Shown here piece after piece: positions 47,290-56,929 of a DNA stretch of 64,000 bases. The notes beneath the pieces are model-generated. The model was given only the letters and a program-made list of their open reading frames with translations, made no database searches and was not told where the DNA came from. This stretch comes from Streptomyces fructofermentans (GTDB taxonomy: Bacteria; Actinomycetota; Actinomycetes; Streptomycetales; Streptomycetaceae): positions 124,001 to 188,000 of the forward strand of contig NZ_BMWD01000008.1 of NCBI RefSeq assembly GCF_014651055.1. Direction: 5' to 3'. The translations under genes were made by a program, and so were the position numbers. Position 1 is the first letter of the stretch, and every line of letters starts with the position of its first letter.

Positions 47290-49497
47290 TCAGGGGGCCG
47301 AAGTGCCGGCCGCGGAACCGGGGTTCGGGCCGTAGGCCGTCATGAACCGGTCGCGGAACTTGTCCATGCGCCACCGGGGCGCGTCCTCGGCGGGCTTCAG
47401 CCCGTCGGTCCAGCCCCAGTCGGACACCTTGTCCAGCACCTTCTTGTCGTGGGCGACGATCGTCACCGGCACGTCCCGGCTGGCGTTGCTGCCCGTCACG
47501 GTCGGGTTGGGCTGGTGGTCGCCCAGGAAGACGAGCACGGTGTCCTCGTCGCCGTACCGCTCGACGTACTGGACGAGGCTGGTCAGCGAGTACTCGATGG
47601 CGTGCCGGTACTCGGTCCGTACGCTCTCCGGGTTCTTCCAGACCTCCTTCGGGTCCTTGCCCTCCTTCTTGATCTCGTGGAAGACCGAACCGTCGCCGAG
47701 GTCGTCCCAGTCGGTCATCCGCGCCACCGGGGCCCACGGGTTGTGGCTGGAGGCGAGGATGATCTCCGCCATGATCGGATCACGGTCCTTCTTGCCGTGC
47801 TCCAGGCGCTCGAAGGCCTCCAGGCTGAACTGGTCGGGCACCGGCGTCCAGCTGAAGTACGGGCCGTTGTAGCCGAGATGCTCCGAGTCGTAGATGTGGT
47901 CGAGGCCGAAGAACTTGCCCTCCGGCCAGGCCCGGCGGACGCCCGGCACGATACCCACCGTGCGCCACGCCTTGGTCCGCCCGAAGGCGCTGGTGAGCGT
48001 CATGCGGTCGCTCGCGGTGAGGGTCCGGTAGCGCTGCTGGTTCTTGACCCAGAGGCCGGACATGAACGTGGAGTGGGCGAGCCAGCTTCCGGCCCCGGCG
48101 ATGGGCGACCTGAGCCAGCCGCTGCGCGAGCTGAAGCCCGCCTTCTCCAGCGAGGCGGACCCGTTGTCGAGCACGGTGCCGACCTCCTTCGCCATCGCCG
48201 GGTCCTCGATGGCGCTGCGGCCGTAGCTCTCGATGAACGTGAACAGCACGTCCTTGCCGCGCAGTCCGGTGAGGAGCTGGTCGGGAGGTGTGTCGGCGAA
48301 GGTGTCGGTGGCGGTCTGCCGGGCGAACACCCGGCCGTCCTTGATTCCCGCCTGGACCTGGTCGACGCGGTTCTGGACCAGCTTGGCGTTCATGCTGGAG
48401 GCGACCGGCACGTCCGCGAACTGCACGCCGAGCGTGACGCAGGTGATCCACGCGGTGCCGAGGATCAGGGTGGTGCGGGTCGCCACGTGCCGGTGGCTGA
48501 CCAGGAGGCGGGTCAGCCGGGCGACCGCGAGCGTCATCAGGACCAGCAGCGCGACGACGAGGACGACGACCGCGACGACGGCGAGGATCGTGCCCGTCGG
48601 ACCGACGGACTCCCGCAGGAACTCGACGGCGTACGAGAACAGGATCCAGTCGAGGATCAGGTCGAAGGGCCGGTCCAGGACCGAGTAGAAGCCCATGTCG
48701 ATGAGTTTGAGCACGGTCAGCAGGCCGAGCACCACGCCGGTGACGGCCGCCGTGATCCGGCGCGGCCTCGGCGGCATCACGAGCAGCAGCCCCGTGATCA
48801 GGATTCCCTCCGCGGGGATGCGGAAGAACGCGCCCACGGTGAGCCGGTCGAGCTGGTTCGGCACCAGGAGGGCGAACAGGACGAGTACGCCGGCCAGGAC
48901 CGAGGTCGTGACCGTGAGCGCCCGTGACGCCTGCGGGTGCGCACCGCGCCACGTCCGCCAGGCCGTGCGGACGCGCCCCCCGGAGCGCCGGGCGGCGGCG
49001 GTGCCGTCCTCGGGGGTGCCGGGTCCGGGAACGTCGTCCGGTGCCGCTTGGGCCGACGGCACCTTCCCGCCGGGTTCCGGCTTCGGCTCGTCCTGTGCTG
49101 AGGCCTCCGTGAGCGAGCCGGAGTCGGAGTCGGGGTCGGAGTCGAGGTCGGGGTCGGAGTCGGAGTCGGCGGAGGATGCCTGCGCGGGTTCCGGGGTTGC
49201 TGCCGGCCCGGCGGCCTCCTGCTCGGGACCGTCGGCGCTGCCCGGATCGGGATCCGTACCGGCCTCGGAGGAGGTGTCCGCCTCGGTGTCCGGTTCCGGT
49301 TCTGATTCCGGTCCTGTCGCCGGCTTTGCTCCCGGTTCTGTTTCCGTGCCGGTGTCCGCGTTCGTGCCGGGTTCCGGTCCTGACTCCGGGGCCGCGCCCG
49401 TGACTCTGTCCGGATCCGCCGCGGACACGGAATCCGTGTCCGGGTCCGTACGCCTCGGTGTGTCCGGCAGTTGACTGGAGCGCGTGGAGTGCGACAC
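47290..49497 (-). CDS. Membrane LtaS-like sulfatase/phosphoglycerol-transferase family protein (paralog)
   Basis: 735 residues from a GTG after GGAAGGA. A long acidic N-terminus (about 1-185) has Asp/Ser repeats (SDSDPDLDSDPDSDS). About five membrane helices follow (about 190-380). The catalytic domain has FTFIESYGRSAIED, GAGSWLAHSTFMSG, ILASSHNPWAP and VFLGDHQPNPTVTG. It parallels the convergent gene from leader to C-terminus (WGWTDGLKPAxDAPxWRMDKFRDRF is shared in pattern), so the two are inverted duplicates. The leaders align without gaps over 36 nt, start codons included. Confidence 0.85.
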   Translation of the reverse strand: MSHSTRSSQLPDTPRRTDPDTDSVSAADPDRVTGAAPESGPEPGTNADTGTETEPGAKPATGPESEPEPDTEADTSSEAGTDPDPGSADGPEQEAAGPAATPEPAQASSADSDSDPDLDSDPDSDSGSLTEASAQDEPKPEPGGKVPSAQAAPDDVPGPGTPEDGTAAARRSGGRVRTAWRTWRGAHPQASRALTVTTSVLAGVLVLFALLVPNQLDRLTVGAFFRIPAEGILITGLLLVMPPRPRRITAAVTGVVLGLLTVLKLIDMGFYSVLDRPFDLILDWILFSYAVEFLRESVGPTGTILAVVAVVVLVVALLVLMTLAVARLTRLLVSHRHVATRTTLILGTAWITCVTLGVQFADVPVASSMNAKLVQNRVDQVQAGIKDGRVFARQTATDTFADTPPDQLLTGLRGKDVLFTFIESYGRSAIEDPAMAKEVGTVLDNGSASLEKAGFSSRSGWLRSPIAGAGSWLAHSTFMSGLWVKNQQRYRTLTASDRMTLTSAFGRTKAWRTVGIVPGVRRAWPEGKFFGLDHIYDSEHLGYNGPYFSWTPVPDQFSLEAFERLEHGKKDRDPIMAEIILASSHNPWAPVARMTDWDDLGDGSVFHEIKKEGKDPKEVWKNPESVRTEYRHAIEYSLTSLVQYVERYGDEDTVLVFLGDHQPNPTVTGSNASRDVPVTIVAHDKKVLDKVSDWGWTDGLKPAEDAPRWRMDKFRDRFMTAYGPNPGSAAGTSAP

Positions 49498-49643
49498 GCC
49501 TGAGGTCCTTCCGTGCGACGTGCAAAGCCCTGTGATGCCACGGCGAACCGACTGGGGAGGTCAGAGCCGCCACCAACCGTACGGCCTGTCTTCGCCGGCC
49601 GTTCAACACAGGGTGCGATCCGTGCACGGGACCCGCCCCGGAA

Positions 49644-49660
49644 ACGTGCAAGATGCACGT
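49644..49660. promoter_or_regulatory. Inverted repeat ACGTGCA-AGA-TGCACGT
   Basis: A perfect 7-3-7 inverted repeat between the LtaS-like gene (start 49497) and the end of the fadD19-like gene (stop at 49682). CGTGCACG, a related palindrome, lies 20 nt away (49621-49628), and GACGTGCA appears at 49518. It could be an operator for the LtaS-like gene or a weak terminator of fadD19. Confidence 0.45.
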
Positions 49661-49681
49661 GGGGCCGGAGCGGGCGGTGTC

Positions 49682-51301
49682 CTACCGGAACGCCTCCACC
49701 GCGACCGAGCGGGCCCACCGGTAGTCCGCCTTGCCGCTCGGCGAGCGCTGGATGGACTCGGCGATCACCAGTTGGCGCGGGATCTTGTAGCCCGCGAGCT
49801 GGGTGCGGCAGTGGGCCTGGAGGTCGTCGAGGGACGGCTGCTCCGCGCCCTCGCGCACCTGCACGACGGCGGCCACGTGGTTGCCCCACTGCGCGTCGGG
49901 CACTCCGGCGACGAGTGCGTCGTAGACGTCCGGATGGGACTTGAGGGCCTGCTCGACCTCCTCCGGGTACACCTTCTCGCCACCGGTGTTGATGCACTGC
50001 GAGCCGCGCCCCAGCACGGTGACCACGCCGTCCGCGTCGACGGTCGCCATGTCGCCCAGCAGGACCCACCGCTCGCCGTCCTTCTCGAAGAAGGTCTCCG
50101 CGGTCTTGCGCGGGTCGTTGTAGTAGCCGAGCGGGACGTGGCCGCGCTGTGCCACCCGCCCGACCTCGCCGGCCGGTACGGGCTCGTGGCTGACCGGGTC
50201 GACCACCTGCGTACGGGAGTTGACGCGGATGCGGAAGCCGCGGGCGGGACCGGAGTCGTCCGTCGCCGTGCCGTTGAAGCCGGACTCCGAGGAGCCGAAG
50301 TTGTTGAGCAGCATCACGTTCGGCACGAGCGCCTGGAACTGGGCGCGGACCGTCTCCGACATGATGGCGCCGGACGAGGACACGCTGAACAGGGCCGAGC
50401 AGTCGGTGTCCTTGAGGGGTCCGCTCAGCGCGTCGATCAGCGGGCGCAGCATCGCGTCGCCGACGAGCGAGACGCTGGTCACCCTCTCCTTCTCGATGGT
50501 CCGCAGCACCTCCTCGGGCACGAACTTGCTGTGGATCACGATGCGCTGCCCGAAGTTGAAGGCGATGAAGGCCGTCAGTGTCGAAGTGCCGTGCATCAGC
50601 GGCGGTGTGGGGAAGAAGGTGATGCCGTCGCCGCCGGCCGCGACCCGCTCGGCGACCTCCTCCGGGGTCTTCACCGGCTCGCCGGTCGGCGCCCCGCCGC
50701 CCAGCCCGGCGAAGAACAGGTCCTCCTGGCGCCACATCACGCCCTTGGGCATGCCGGTCGTGCCGCCGGTGTAGATGATGAACTGGTCGTCGCCCGAACG
50801 TGCCGGGAAGCCGCGCCCGGGTGCCGCCCCGGCCTCCGCGCGGGTGAAGTCGACCGCCGCCAGCGGGGGCGCGTCCGCCGCCGGGGTGCCCACCCGCACG
50901 AGGTGCCGGAGCCGGGGGGCCCGGGGCAGCGCGGCCGCGACACGCGGGGTGAACTCCGCGTCGAAGACCAGGGCCGCGAGGTCCGCGTCGCGGTAGAGGT
51001 AGGCCAGTTCCTCCTCCACGTAGCGGTAGTTGACGTTGACCGGCACGACACGTGCCTTGAGGCAGCCGAGCACGGTCTGCAGGTACTCGACGCCGTTGTA
51101 GAGGTGGAGTCCGAGATGCTCCCCGGGACGCAGCCCGCTGTCGAGCAGATGGTGTGCGACGCGGTTCGCGGCCTCGTCCAGCTCCGCGTACGTCAGCCGG
51201 CGCTCCGCGCCCGTGCCCGGATGGTCGACATGGACCAGCGCCTCCCGGTCGGGGACCACGTCGACGACCGACTCGAACAGGTCGGCAAGGTTGTACTCCA
51301 C
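49682..51301 (-). CDS. Steroid-type acyl-CoA synthetase, FadD19-like
   Basis: 539 residues from a GTG after AGGAGGAG. The N-terminus YNLADLFESVVDVVPDREAL, VPVNVNYRYVEEELAYLY, IIYTGGTTGMPKGVMWRQED, FGSSESGFNGT, RGSQCINTGGEKVYPEEVE and SPSGKADYRWA run in parallel with M. tuberculosis FadD19, which activates C24/C27 steroid side-chain acids. The Lys of SPSGKADY is the catalytic lysine. It is divergent from an EchA19-like gene, as in M. tuberculosis Rv3515c/Rv3516. Operators at 51410 and 51453 lie in the shared promoter. Confidence 0.9.
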   Translation of the reverse strand: MEYNLADLFESVVDVVPDREALVHVDHPGTGAERRLTYAELDEAANRVAHHLLDSGLRPGEHLGLHLYNGVEYLQTVLGCLKARVVPVNVNYRYVEEELAYLYRDADLAALVFDAEFTPRVAAALPRAPRLRHLVRVGTPAADAPPLAAVDFTRAEAGAAPGRGFPARSGDDQFIIYTGGTTGMPKGVMWRQEDLFFAGLGGGAPTGEPVKTPEEVAERVAAGGDGITFFPTPPLMHGTSTLTAFIAFNFGQRIVIHSKFVPEEVLRTIEKERVTSVSLVGDAMLRPLIDALSGPLKDTDCSALFSVSSSGAIMSETVRAQFQALVPNVMLLNNFGSSESGFNGTATDDSGPARGFRIRVNSRTQVVDPVSHEPVPAGEVGRVAQRGHVPLGYYNDPRKTAETFFEKDGERWVLLGDMATVDADGVVTVLGRGSQCINTGGEKVYPEEVEQALKSHPDVYDALVAGVPDAQWGNHVAAVVQVREGAEQPSLDDLQAHCRTQLAGYKIPRQLVIAESIQRSPSGKADYRWARSVAVEAFR

Positions 51302-51409
51302 CGCTCCTCCTGACCCCGGCGCCCCTCGGTGAAGAAGACGTGCGTCACCGCTTCGCCGGTCATCAGAGCAAAGCCCGCCACAACTGTGAAGGGTCCGCGC
51401 ACAAGAAAT

Positions 51410-51424
51410 CTGACTGTCTGTCAG
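51410..51424. promoter_or_regulatory. Perfect palindromic operator CTGAC-TGTCT-GTCAG
   Basis: Extended by one pair to TCTGAC-N5-GTCAGA. It lies in the divergent promoter of the fadD19-like (108 nt upstream) and echA19-like (65 nt upstream) genes. It matches the site at 40333 in layout and sequence of the arms. A TetR-type repressor is the likely ligand. Confidence 0.65.
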
Positions 51425-51452
51425 AAAACCCTTGTACTGCTTCCGCGCCTCC

Positions 51453-51466
51453 TGCAACCTGTTCTC
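51453..51466. promoter_or_regulatory. KstR-type half-match TGCAACCTGTTCTC
   Basis: It fits the TNNAACNNGTTNNA consensus except for the last base, and lies 23 nt before the echA19-like start. The stronger match at 31231 suggests the same regulator. On its own this site would be weak evidence. Confidence 0.4.
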
Positions 51467-51489
51467 GTTCCTGAGACGGGAGGACGGCT

Positions 51490-52290
51490 ATGGGTGGGAC
51501 GGAACACCTCACCGTGCGGCGTGAAGGCGCCACTCTGGTGCTCACGCTCAACAGGCCCGAGGCCAAGAACGCGCTCTCGCTGCCGATGCTGGTCGGTCTG
51601 TACGACGGCTGGCTGGAGGCCGACGAGGACGACACCGTCCGCTCGATCGTGCTGACCGGAGCGGGTGGCACCTTCTGCGCGGGCATGGACCTCAAGGCCC
51701 TCGCGGGCGCGGGCATGGACGGCGAGCAGTACCGGGAGCGGCTGAAGGCCGACCCCGATCTGCACTGGAAGGCCATGCTCCGCCACCACCGGCCGCGCAA
51801 GCCCGTGATCGCCGCGGTCGAGGGGTACTGCGTGGCGGGCGGTACGGAGATCCTCCAGGGCACCGACATCCGGGTGGCGGGCGAGTCCGCCACCTTCGGA
51901 CTCTTCGAGGTCAGGCGCGGCCTCTTCCCGATCGGCGGTTCGACCGTCCGCCTCCAGCGCCAGATCCCGCGCACCCACGCGCTGGAGATGCTTCTCACCG
52001 GGCGCGCCTACCCGGCACGGGAGGCCGCCGGGATCGGGCTGATCGGCCATGTCGTCCCCGACGGGACGGCGCTGGAGAAGGCGCTCGCGATCGCCGGACA
52101 GATCAACGCCTGCGGACCCCTGGCCGTCGAGGCCGTCAAGGCGTCCGTGTACGAGACCGCCGAGATGGCCGAGACCGAAGGGCTCGCTGCCGAACTCAAG
52201 CGCGGCTGGCCCGTCTTCGACACGGCCGACGCCAAGGAGGGCTCCCGCGCCTTCGCCGAGAAGCGGTCGCCGGTGTACCGCCGCGAGTGA
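51490..52290 (+). CDS. Enoyl-CoA hydratase/isomerase family (EchA19-like)
   Basis: 266 residues. TLNRPEAKNALS, GAGGTFCAGMDLKAL (oxyanion-hole residue region), EGYCVAGGTEILQGTDIRVA and FGLFEVRRGLFPIGGSTVRL are crotonase signatures; the Glu of GGTEIL and the FEVRRGL segment match EchA19-type proteins. In M. tuberculosis EchA19 hydrates the C22-C23 enoyl-CoA of cholesterol side-chain degradation. The ATG follows GGGAGGA. It starts a plus-strand operon with the OB-fold and Ltp genes. Both catalytic Glu positions appear present, though I cannot align them exactly. Confidence 0.88.
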   Translation: MGGTEHLTVRREGATLVLTLNRPEAKNALSLPMLVGLYDGWLEADEDDTVRSIVLTGAGGTFCAGMDLKALAGAGMDGEQYRERLKADPDLHWKAMLRHHRPRKPVIAAVEGYCVAGGTEILQGTDIRVAGESATFGLFEVRRGLFPIGGSTVRLQRQIPRTHALEMLLTGRAYPAREAAGIGLIGHVVPDGTALEKALAIAGQINACGPLAVEAVKASVYETAEMAETEGLAAELKRGWPVFDTADAKEGSRAFAEKRSPVYRRE

Positions 52291-52395
52291 CGCGCCCCGG
52301 CCAGGAGGGTCCCCGGCAGGGAGACCGCCCGCGGCCGGCCACGCAGTCCTCCGCGCTCCGCACGGGGCGCGGCCCCCCTCCCGTGAGGAGACCCC

Positions 52396-53337
52396 GTGCC
52401 CGAAGTCCTCAAAGCCCCGCTGGTCGTCGAGTTCCCCTTCACCCGCTCGCTCGGCCCCGTCCAGAGCGCGTTCCTCACCGGCCTGCGCGAACGCGTCGTG
52501 CTCGGGGTGCGCACGGGCGACGGCAGGACACTCGTACCGCCCGTCGAGTACGACCCCGTCACCTCCGAGGACCTCCACGACCTCGTGGAGGTCGCCCCCA
52601 CCGGAACGGTCACCACCTGGGCCTGGAACCACGAACCCCGTCGGGGCCAGCCCCTGGACACCCCCTTCGCCTGGGTGCTCGTCCGACTGGACGGCGCCGA
52701 CACCGCACTCCTGCACGTCCTCGACGCCCCCGGCCCCGACGCCGTACGCACCGGAATGCGGGTCCGTGTCCGCTGGGCGGCACAACGCTCCGGCGCCGTG
52801 ACCGACATCGCCTGCTTCGAACCGTACGACGGCCCTCCGGCCGAACCCGGCACCCACGACGGGCGGTTCGAGGACCTCGTGACCGGCATCGTCGCGCCCG
52901 CCCGCCTCGACTACACCTACTCGCCGGGCCGCGCGCAGAGCGGCTACCTCCACGCCCTCGCGGAGCGGCGCGCCGTCGGCGAGCGCTGCCCGTCCTGCCG
53001 CAAGGTGTACGTCCCGCCCAGGGGCGCCTGCCCCACCTGCGGCGTCGCCACCACGGAACAGGTCGAGGTCGGCCCCCGCGGCACGGTCACCACGTACTGC
53101 ATCGTCAACATCAAGGCGAAGAACCTCGACATCGAAGTGCCCTACGTCTACGCCCACATCGCCCTCGACGGCGCCGACCTCGCCCTGCACGGACGGATCG
53201 GCGGCATCCCCTACGACCAGGTGCGCATGGGGCTGCGCGTCGAACCGGTGTGGTCCCCGGGCGGCGGCCACCCCGACCACTACCGGCCCACCGGCGAACC
53301 CGACGCGGACTACGAGACGTACAAGGAGCTGTTGTAG
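52396..53337 (+). CDS. OB-fold/DUF35-type acyl-CoA-binding protein
   Basis: 313 residues from a GTG after GAGGAGA. It holds two OB-fold-like halves. The second (about 180-313) begins GRAQSGYLHALAERR and has a rubredoxin-like zinc ribbon with paired cysteines in CPSCRKVYVPPRGACPTCG. This is the layout of DUF35 proteins that pair with thiolases of the SCP-x/Ltp type. In M. tuberculosis Rv3521 has the same position before ltp4 and ltp3. It probably helps present acyl-CoA to the next two gene products. The stop abuts the next ATG. Confidence 0.85.
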   Translation: MPEVLKAPLVVEFPFTRSLGPVQSAFLTGLRERVVLGVRTGDGRTLVPPVEYDPVTSEDLHDLVEVAPTGTVTTWAWNHEPRRGQPLDTPFAWVLVRLDGADTALLHVLDAPGPDAVRTGMRVRVRWAAQRSGAVTDIACFEPYDGPPAEPGTHDGRFEDLVTGIVAPARLDYTYSPGRAQSGYLHALAERRAVGERCPSCRKVYVPPRGACPTCGVATTEQVEVGPRGTVTTYCIVNIKAKNLDIEVPYVYAHIALDGADLALHGRIGGIPYDQVRMGLRVEPVWSPGGGHPDHYRPTGEPDADYETYKELL

Positions 53338-54398
53338 ATGCCCGCACCGACGCCGCTGAGGGACATCGCCGTCGTCGCCTTCGCGCAGACCGACCACCGG
53401 CGCACCACCGACGAGTTCTCCGAGGTGGAGATGCTCATGCCGGTCCTGCACGAGGTGCTGGACCGCACCGGGCTGAGGACCGGCGACATCGGGTTCACCT
53501 GCTCGGGCTCCAGCGACTATCTCGCGGGCCGCGCCTTCTCCTTCACGATGGCGCTCGACGGCGTGGGCGCGTGGCCGCCGATCTCCGAGTCGCACGTCGA
53601 GATGGACGGCGCGTGGGCGCTGTACGAGGCCTGGACGAAGCTCCTCACCGGCGAGGCCGACACCGCGCTCGTCTACGCGTACGGCAAGTCCTCGCCCGGT
53701 TCGGTGCGCGACGTGCTGACCCGGCAGCTCGACCCGTACTACGTGGCGCCCCTGTGGCCCGACTCCGTGGCACTCGCCGCCCTGCAGGCGCAGGCCCTCA
53801 TCGACGCGGGTGACACCGACGAACCGGCGCTCGCCGCCGTCGCCGGCCGCAGCCGGGCCTCGGCGGCCGACAACTCCCACGCCCAACTGCGGGGTTCGGT
53901 GCCGAGCGGCGACTACCTCGTACGGCCGCTGCGCACCGGCGACTGCCCGCCCATCGGCGACGGGGCCGCCGCCGTGATCCTCGCGGCCGGGGAGAGGGCC
54001 CGCGAACTGTGCGAACGGCCCGCCTGGATCCGCGGCATCGACCATCGCATCGAGGCGCACGGCCTCGGAGTGCGGGACCTCACCGACTCGCCGTCCGCAC
54101 GACTCGCCGCGGAACGCGCCGGTGCCTTCGAACGGCCCGTTGACACGGCGGAGTTGCACGCCCCCTTCACCTCCCAGGAGGTCGTACTGCGCAAGGCCCT
54201 GCGCATCGGCGACGAGGTCTCCGTGAACCCCTCCGGGGGCGCGCTCGCCGCCAACCCCGTCATGGCCACCGGACTCGTCCGGATCGGCGAGGCGGCCGCC
54301 CGGATCCACCGCGGCGAATCCCGGCGCGCCCTCGCGCACGCCACCTCGGGCCCGTGCCTGCAACAGAACCTGGTCGCCGTACTGGAGGGAGACCCGCG

Positions 54399-54402
<4 letters not shown>
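53338..54402 (+). CDS. Thiolase-fold lipid-transfer protein, Ltp4-like
   Basis: 354 residues. The start is immediate after the upstream stop. DIGFTCSGSSDYLAGRAFS, EADTALVYAYGKSSPGSVR, NPSGGALAANPVMATGL and an RALAHATSGPCLQQNLVAVLEG tail follow the SCP-x thiolase pattern. The usual catalytic Cys near residue 90 of biosynthetic thiolases is not evident at the expected place, as in other Ltp proteins, so it may be an aldolase-type or structural thiolase fold. It pairs with the next gene, whose start overlaps its stop (ATGA). Confidence 0.86.
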
Positions 54403-55565
<1,163 letters not shown>

Positions 55566-55648
55566 AGCTGTCCCCCTTACGTGGCCTGTGCGCGGCACCG
55601 ACCGATCGCTAGGCTGGCCGCGGACGACGAACCGGGAGGAGCACGGAC

Positions 55649-55891
55649 GTGGCCGAGAGCACCATCCAGCAGCACCCGCTCGCGGGCTGGGACAAGCCGG
55701 AGCTTGACCTCAGCAAGGCCGACTGGCACTCCAGCAGCCGAGGGCTGGGGGATGTCCAGATCGCCTTTGTCGAGGGTTTCATCGCGATGCGCAACAGCGT
55801 CCGCCCGGAGAGCCCCTCCTTGATCTTCACGCCCGCCGAATGGGGCGCGTTCGTTTCAGGGGCGCGGGAGGGGGAGTTCGACCTCACGTGA
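55649..55891 (+). CDS. DUF397 domain-containing small protein
   Basis: 80 residues from a GTG after GGGAGGA. LDLSKADWHSSSRG, VQIAFVEGFIAMRNS and LIFTPAEWGAFVSGAREGEFDL are the DUF397 signature. These small actinobacterial proteins normally sit beside an XRE-type (helix-turn-helix) regulator and act as its partner or antagonist. No such regulator is adjacent here, so the gene is an orphan copy. Confidence 0.9.
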   Translation: MAESTIQQHPLAGWDKPELDLSKADWHSSSRGLGDVQIAFVEGFIAMRNSVRPESPSLIFTPAEWGAFVSGAREGEFDLT

Positions 55892-56169
55892 CCGTCGGCA
55901 TCCCGTGCGGCCGCCGCCGCGGGGCGGTCGCAAGGCGGTTCGGCGGTCGTACGTGGACGTCATGCCTGGTGCGGCGCTGTGGACTCACGGTGAACCGGCC
56001 CTGATCTGCCGGGCGTTCGGCGTTCCCAGGCGGGAGCGAGCGGGAGCGGGTGTCGCTCGTGCGAGTTGCGAGTTGCGAGTTGCGGTGCGGGTGTGGGTGC
56101 GGGTGCGGGGCGGCGTTCGCGGGTCACCCCTCGACCGTCATCCGGACACCGGCCCGAGCGGGCGCGTGA
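55892..56169 (+). repeat. Intergenic region with heptamer repeat
   Basis: About 280 nt without a gene. GCGAGTT occurs three times in tandem (56061-56081) and is followed by GTGCGG-like hexamers to about 56110. I see no promoter or terminator that I can support. Confidence 0.55.
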
Positions 56170-56850
56170 TCACGGCCAGAGCAACTGCCGCTTCCAGCCC
56201 TCCCCGGAGCGCAGATAGGCGAGCCGGGTGTGCCGCCGAGCCTTGTCGCCCTGCCAGAACTCGACCGACTCCGGCCGCACCGAGTGCAGGGTCCGGCCGG
56301 GCGCCACCAGATCCGGCCGGGCCTCCACGCGGGCCAGCGACTCCCGTACGGCGGTGTCGCGCTCGCCGAGGTCCGACAGGGGCTGCGACTGCCGGCCGAG
56401 GAGCGCCTCGGCGCGGGCCCCGGCACCCCGTGCCAGGAAGTCCGCCGCGCTCTCGGCGGGGTCGGCCGGTACCACCTCGCCGCGCACCCGGACCTGCCGG
56501 GCGAGCCGGGACCAGTAGAAGGTGAGGGCCGCGTAGGGCCGCTCGGCGAGGTCGCGGCCCTTCACGCTGCCGCCGTCCGACGCGAACTGCCAGCCCTCGG
56601 GGCCGAGCCCCTTGAGGATCAAGGTCCGCGCGGTCGGGTTCCCGTCGGCGCCCGCCGTCGAGAGCGTCATCGCGTGCGGCTCGCGCACACCGGCACGCAC
56701 GGCCGCCAGCAGCCATTCGGTGAACAGCTCGGTCGGCGTCTCCGGGGCCCCGGACGGATCGAAACCGGGCAGCTCCCCCTCGAACACGTCCAGCTCGCGC
56801 AGAAGTTGCCGCAGATCCTCCACCGTGACTCCTGACTGGCGCGCGCCCAT
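56170..56850 (-). CDS. Pyridoxamine 5'-phosphate oxidase family protein
   Basis: 226 residues with the split-barrel FMN fold of PNPOx. HAMTLSTAGADGNPTARTLILKGLG is the N-terminal PNPOx motif and GWKRQLLWP the C-terminal one; VEFWQGDKARRHTRLAYLRSGEGW is the C-terminal dimer signature. The true PdxH usually ends RLxP; this ends RQLLWP, so it may be a related FMN oxidase rather than the vitamin B6 enzyme. It is divergent from the CGNR regulator with an inverted repeat between them. Confidence 0.82.
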   Translation of the reverse strand: MGARQSGVTVEDLRQLLRELDVFEGELPGFDPSGAPETPTELFTEWLLAAVRAGVREPHAMTLSTAGADGNPTARTLILKGLGPEGWQFASDGGSVKGRDLAERPYAALTFYWSRLARQVRVRGEVVPADPAESAADFLARGAGARAEALLGRQSQPLSDLGERDTAVRESLARVEARPDLVAPGRTLHSVRPESVEFWQGDKARRHTRLAYLRSGEGWKRQLLWP

Positions 56851-56896
56851 GGCGGCCCGGTTCGCGCCAGGTCGTGCAGCGTCGCCCTCGCCATGA

Positions 56897-56927
56897 GCTA
56901 ATGGATGAGATTGACCGTATCATTAGC
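56897..56927. promoter_or_regulatory. Divergent-promoter inverted repeat GCTAATG...CATTAGC
   Basis: Perfect 7-bp arms at 56897-56903 and 56921-56927, with AT next to each arm, separated by 17 nt. It lies 2 nt before the CGNR gene start and 46 nt from the PNPOx-like start. Autoregulation by the CGNR protein is a natural reading. Confidence 0.6.
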
Positions 56928-56929
56928 CC

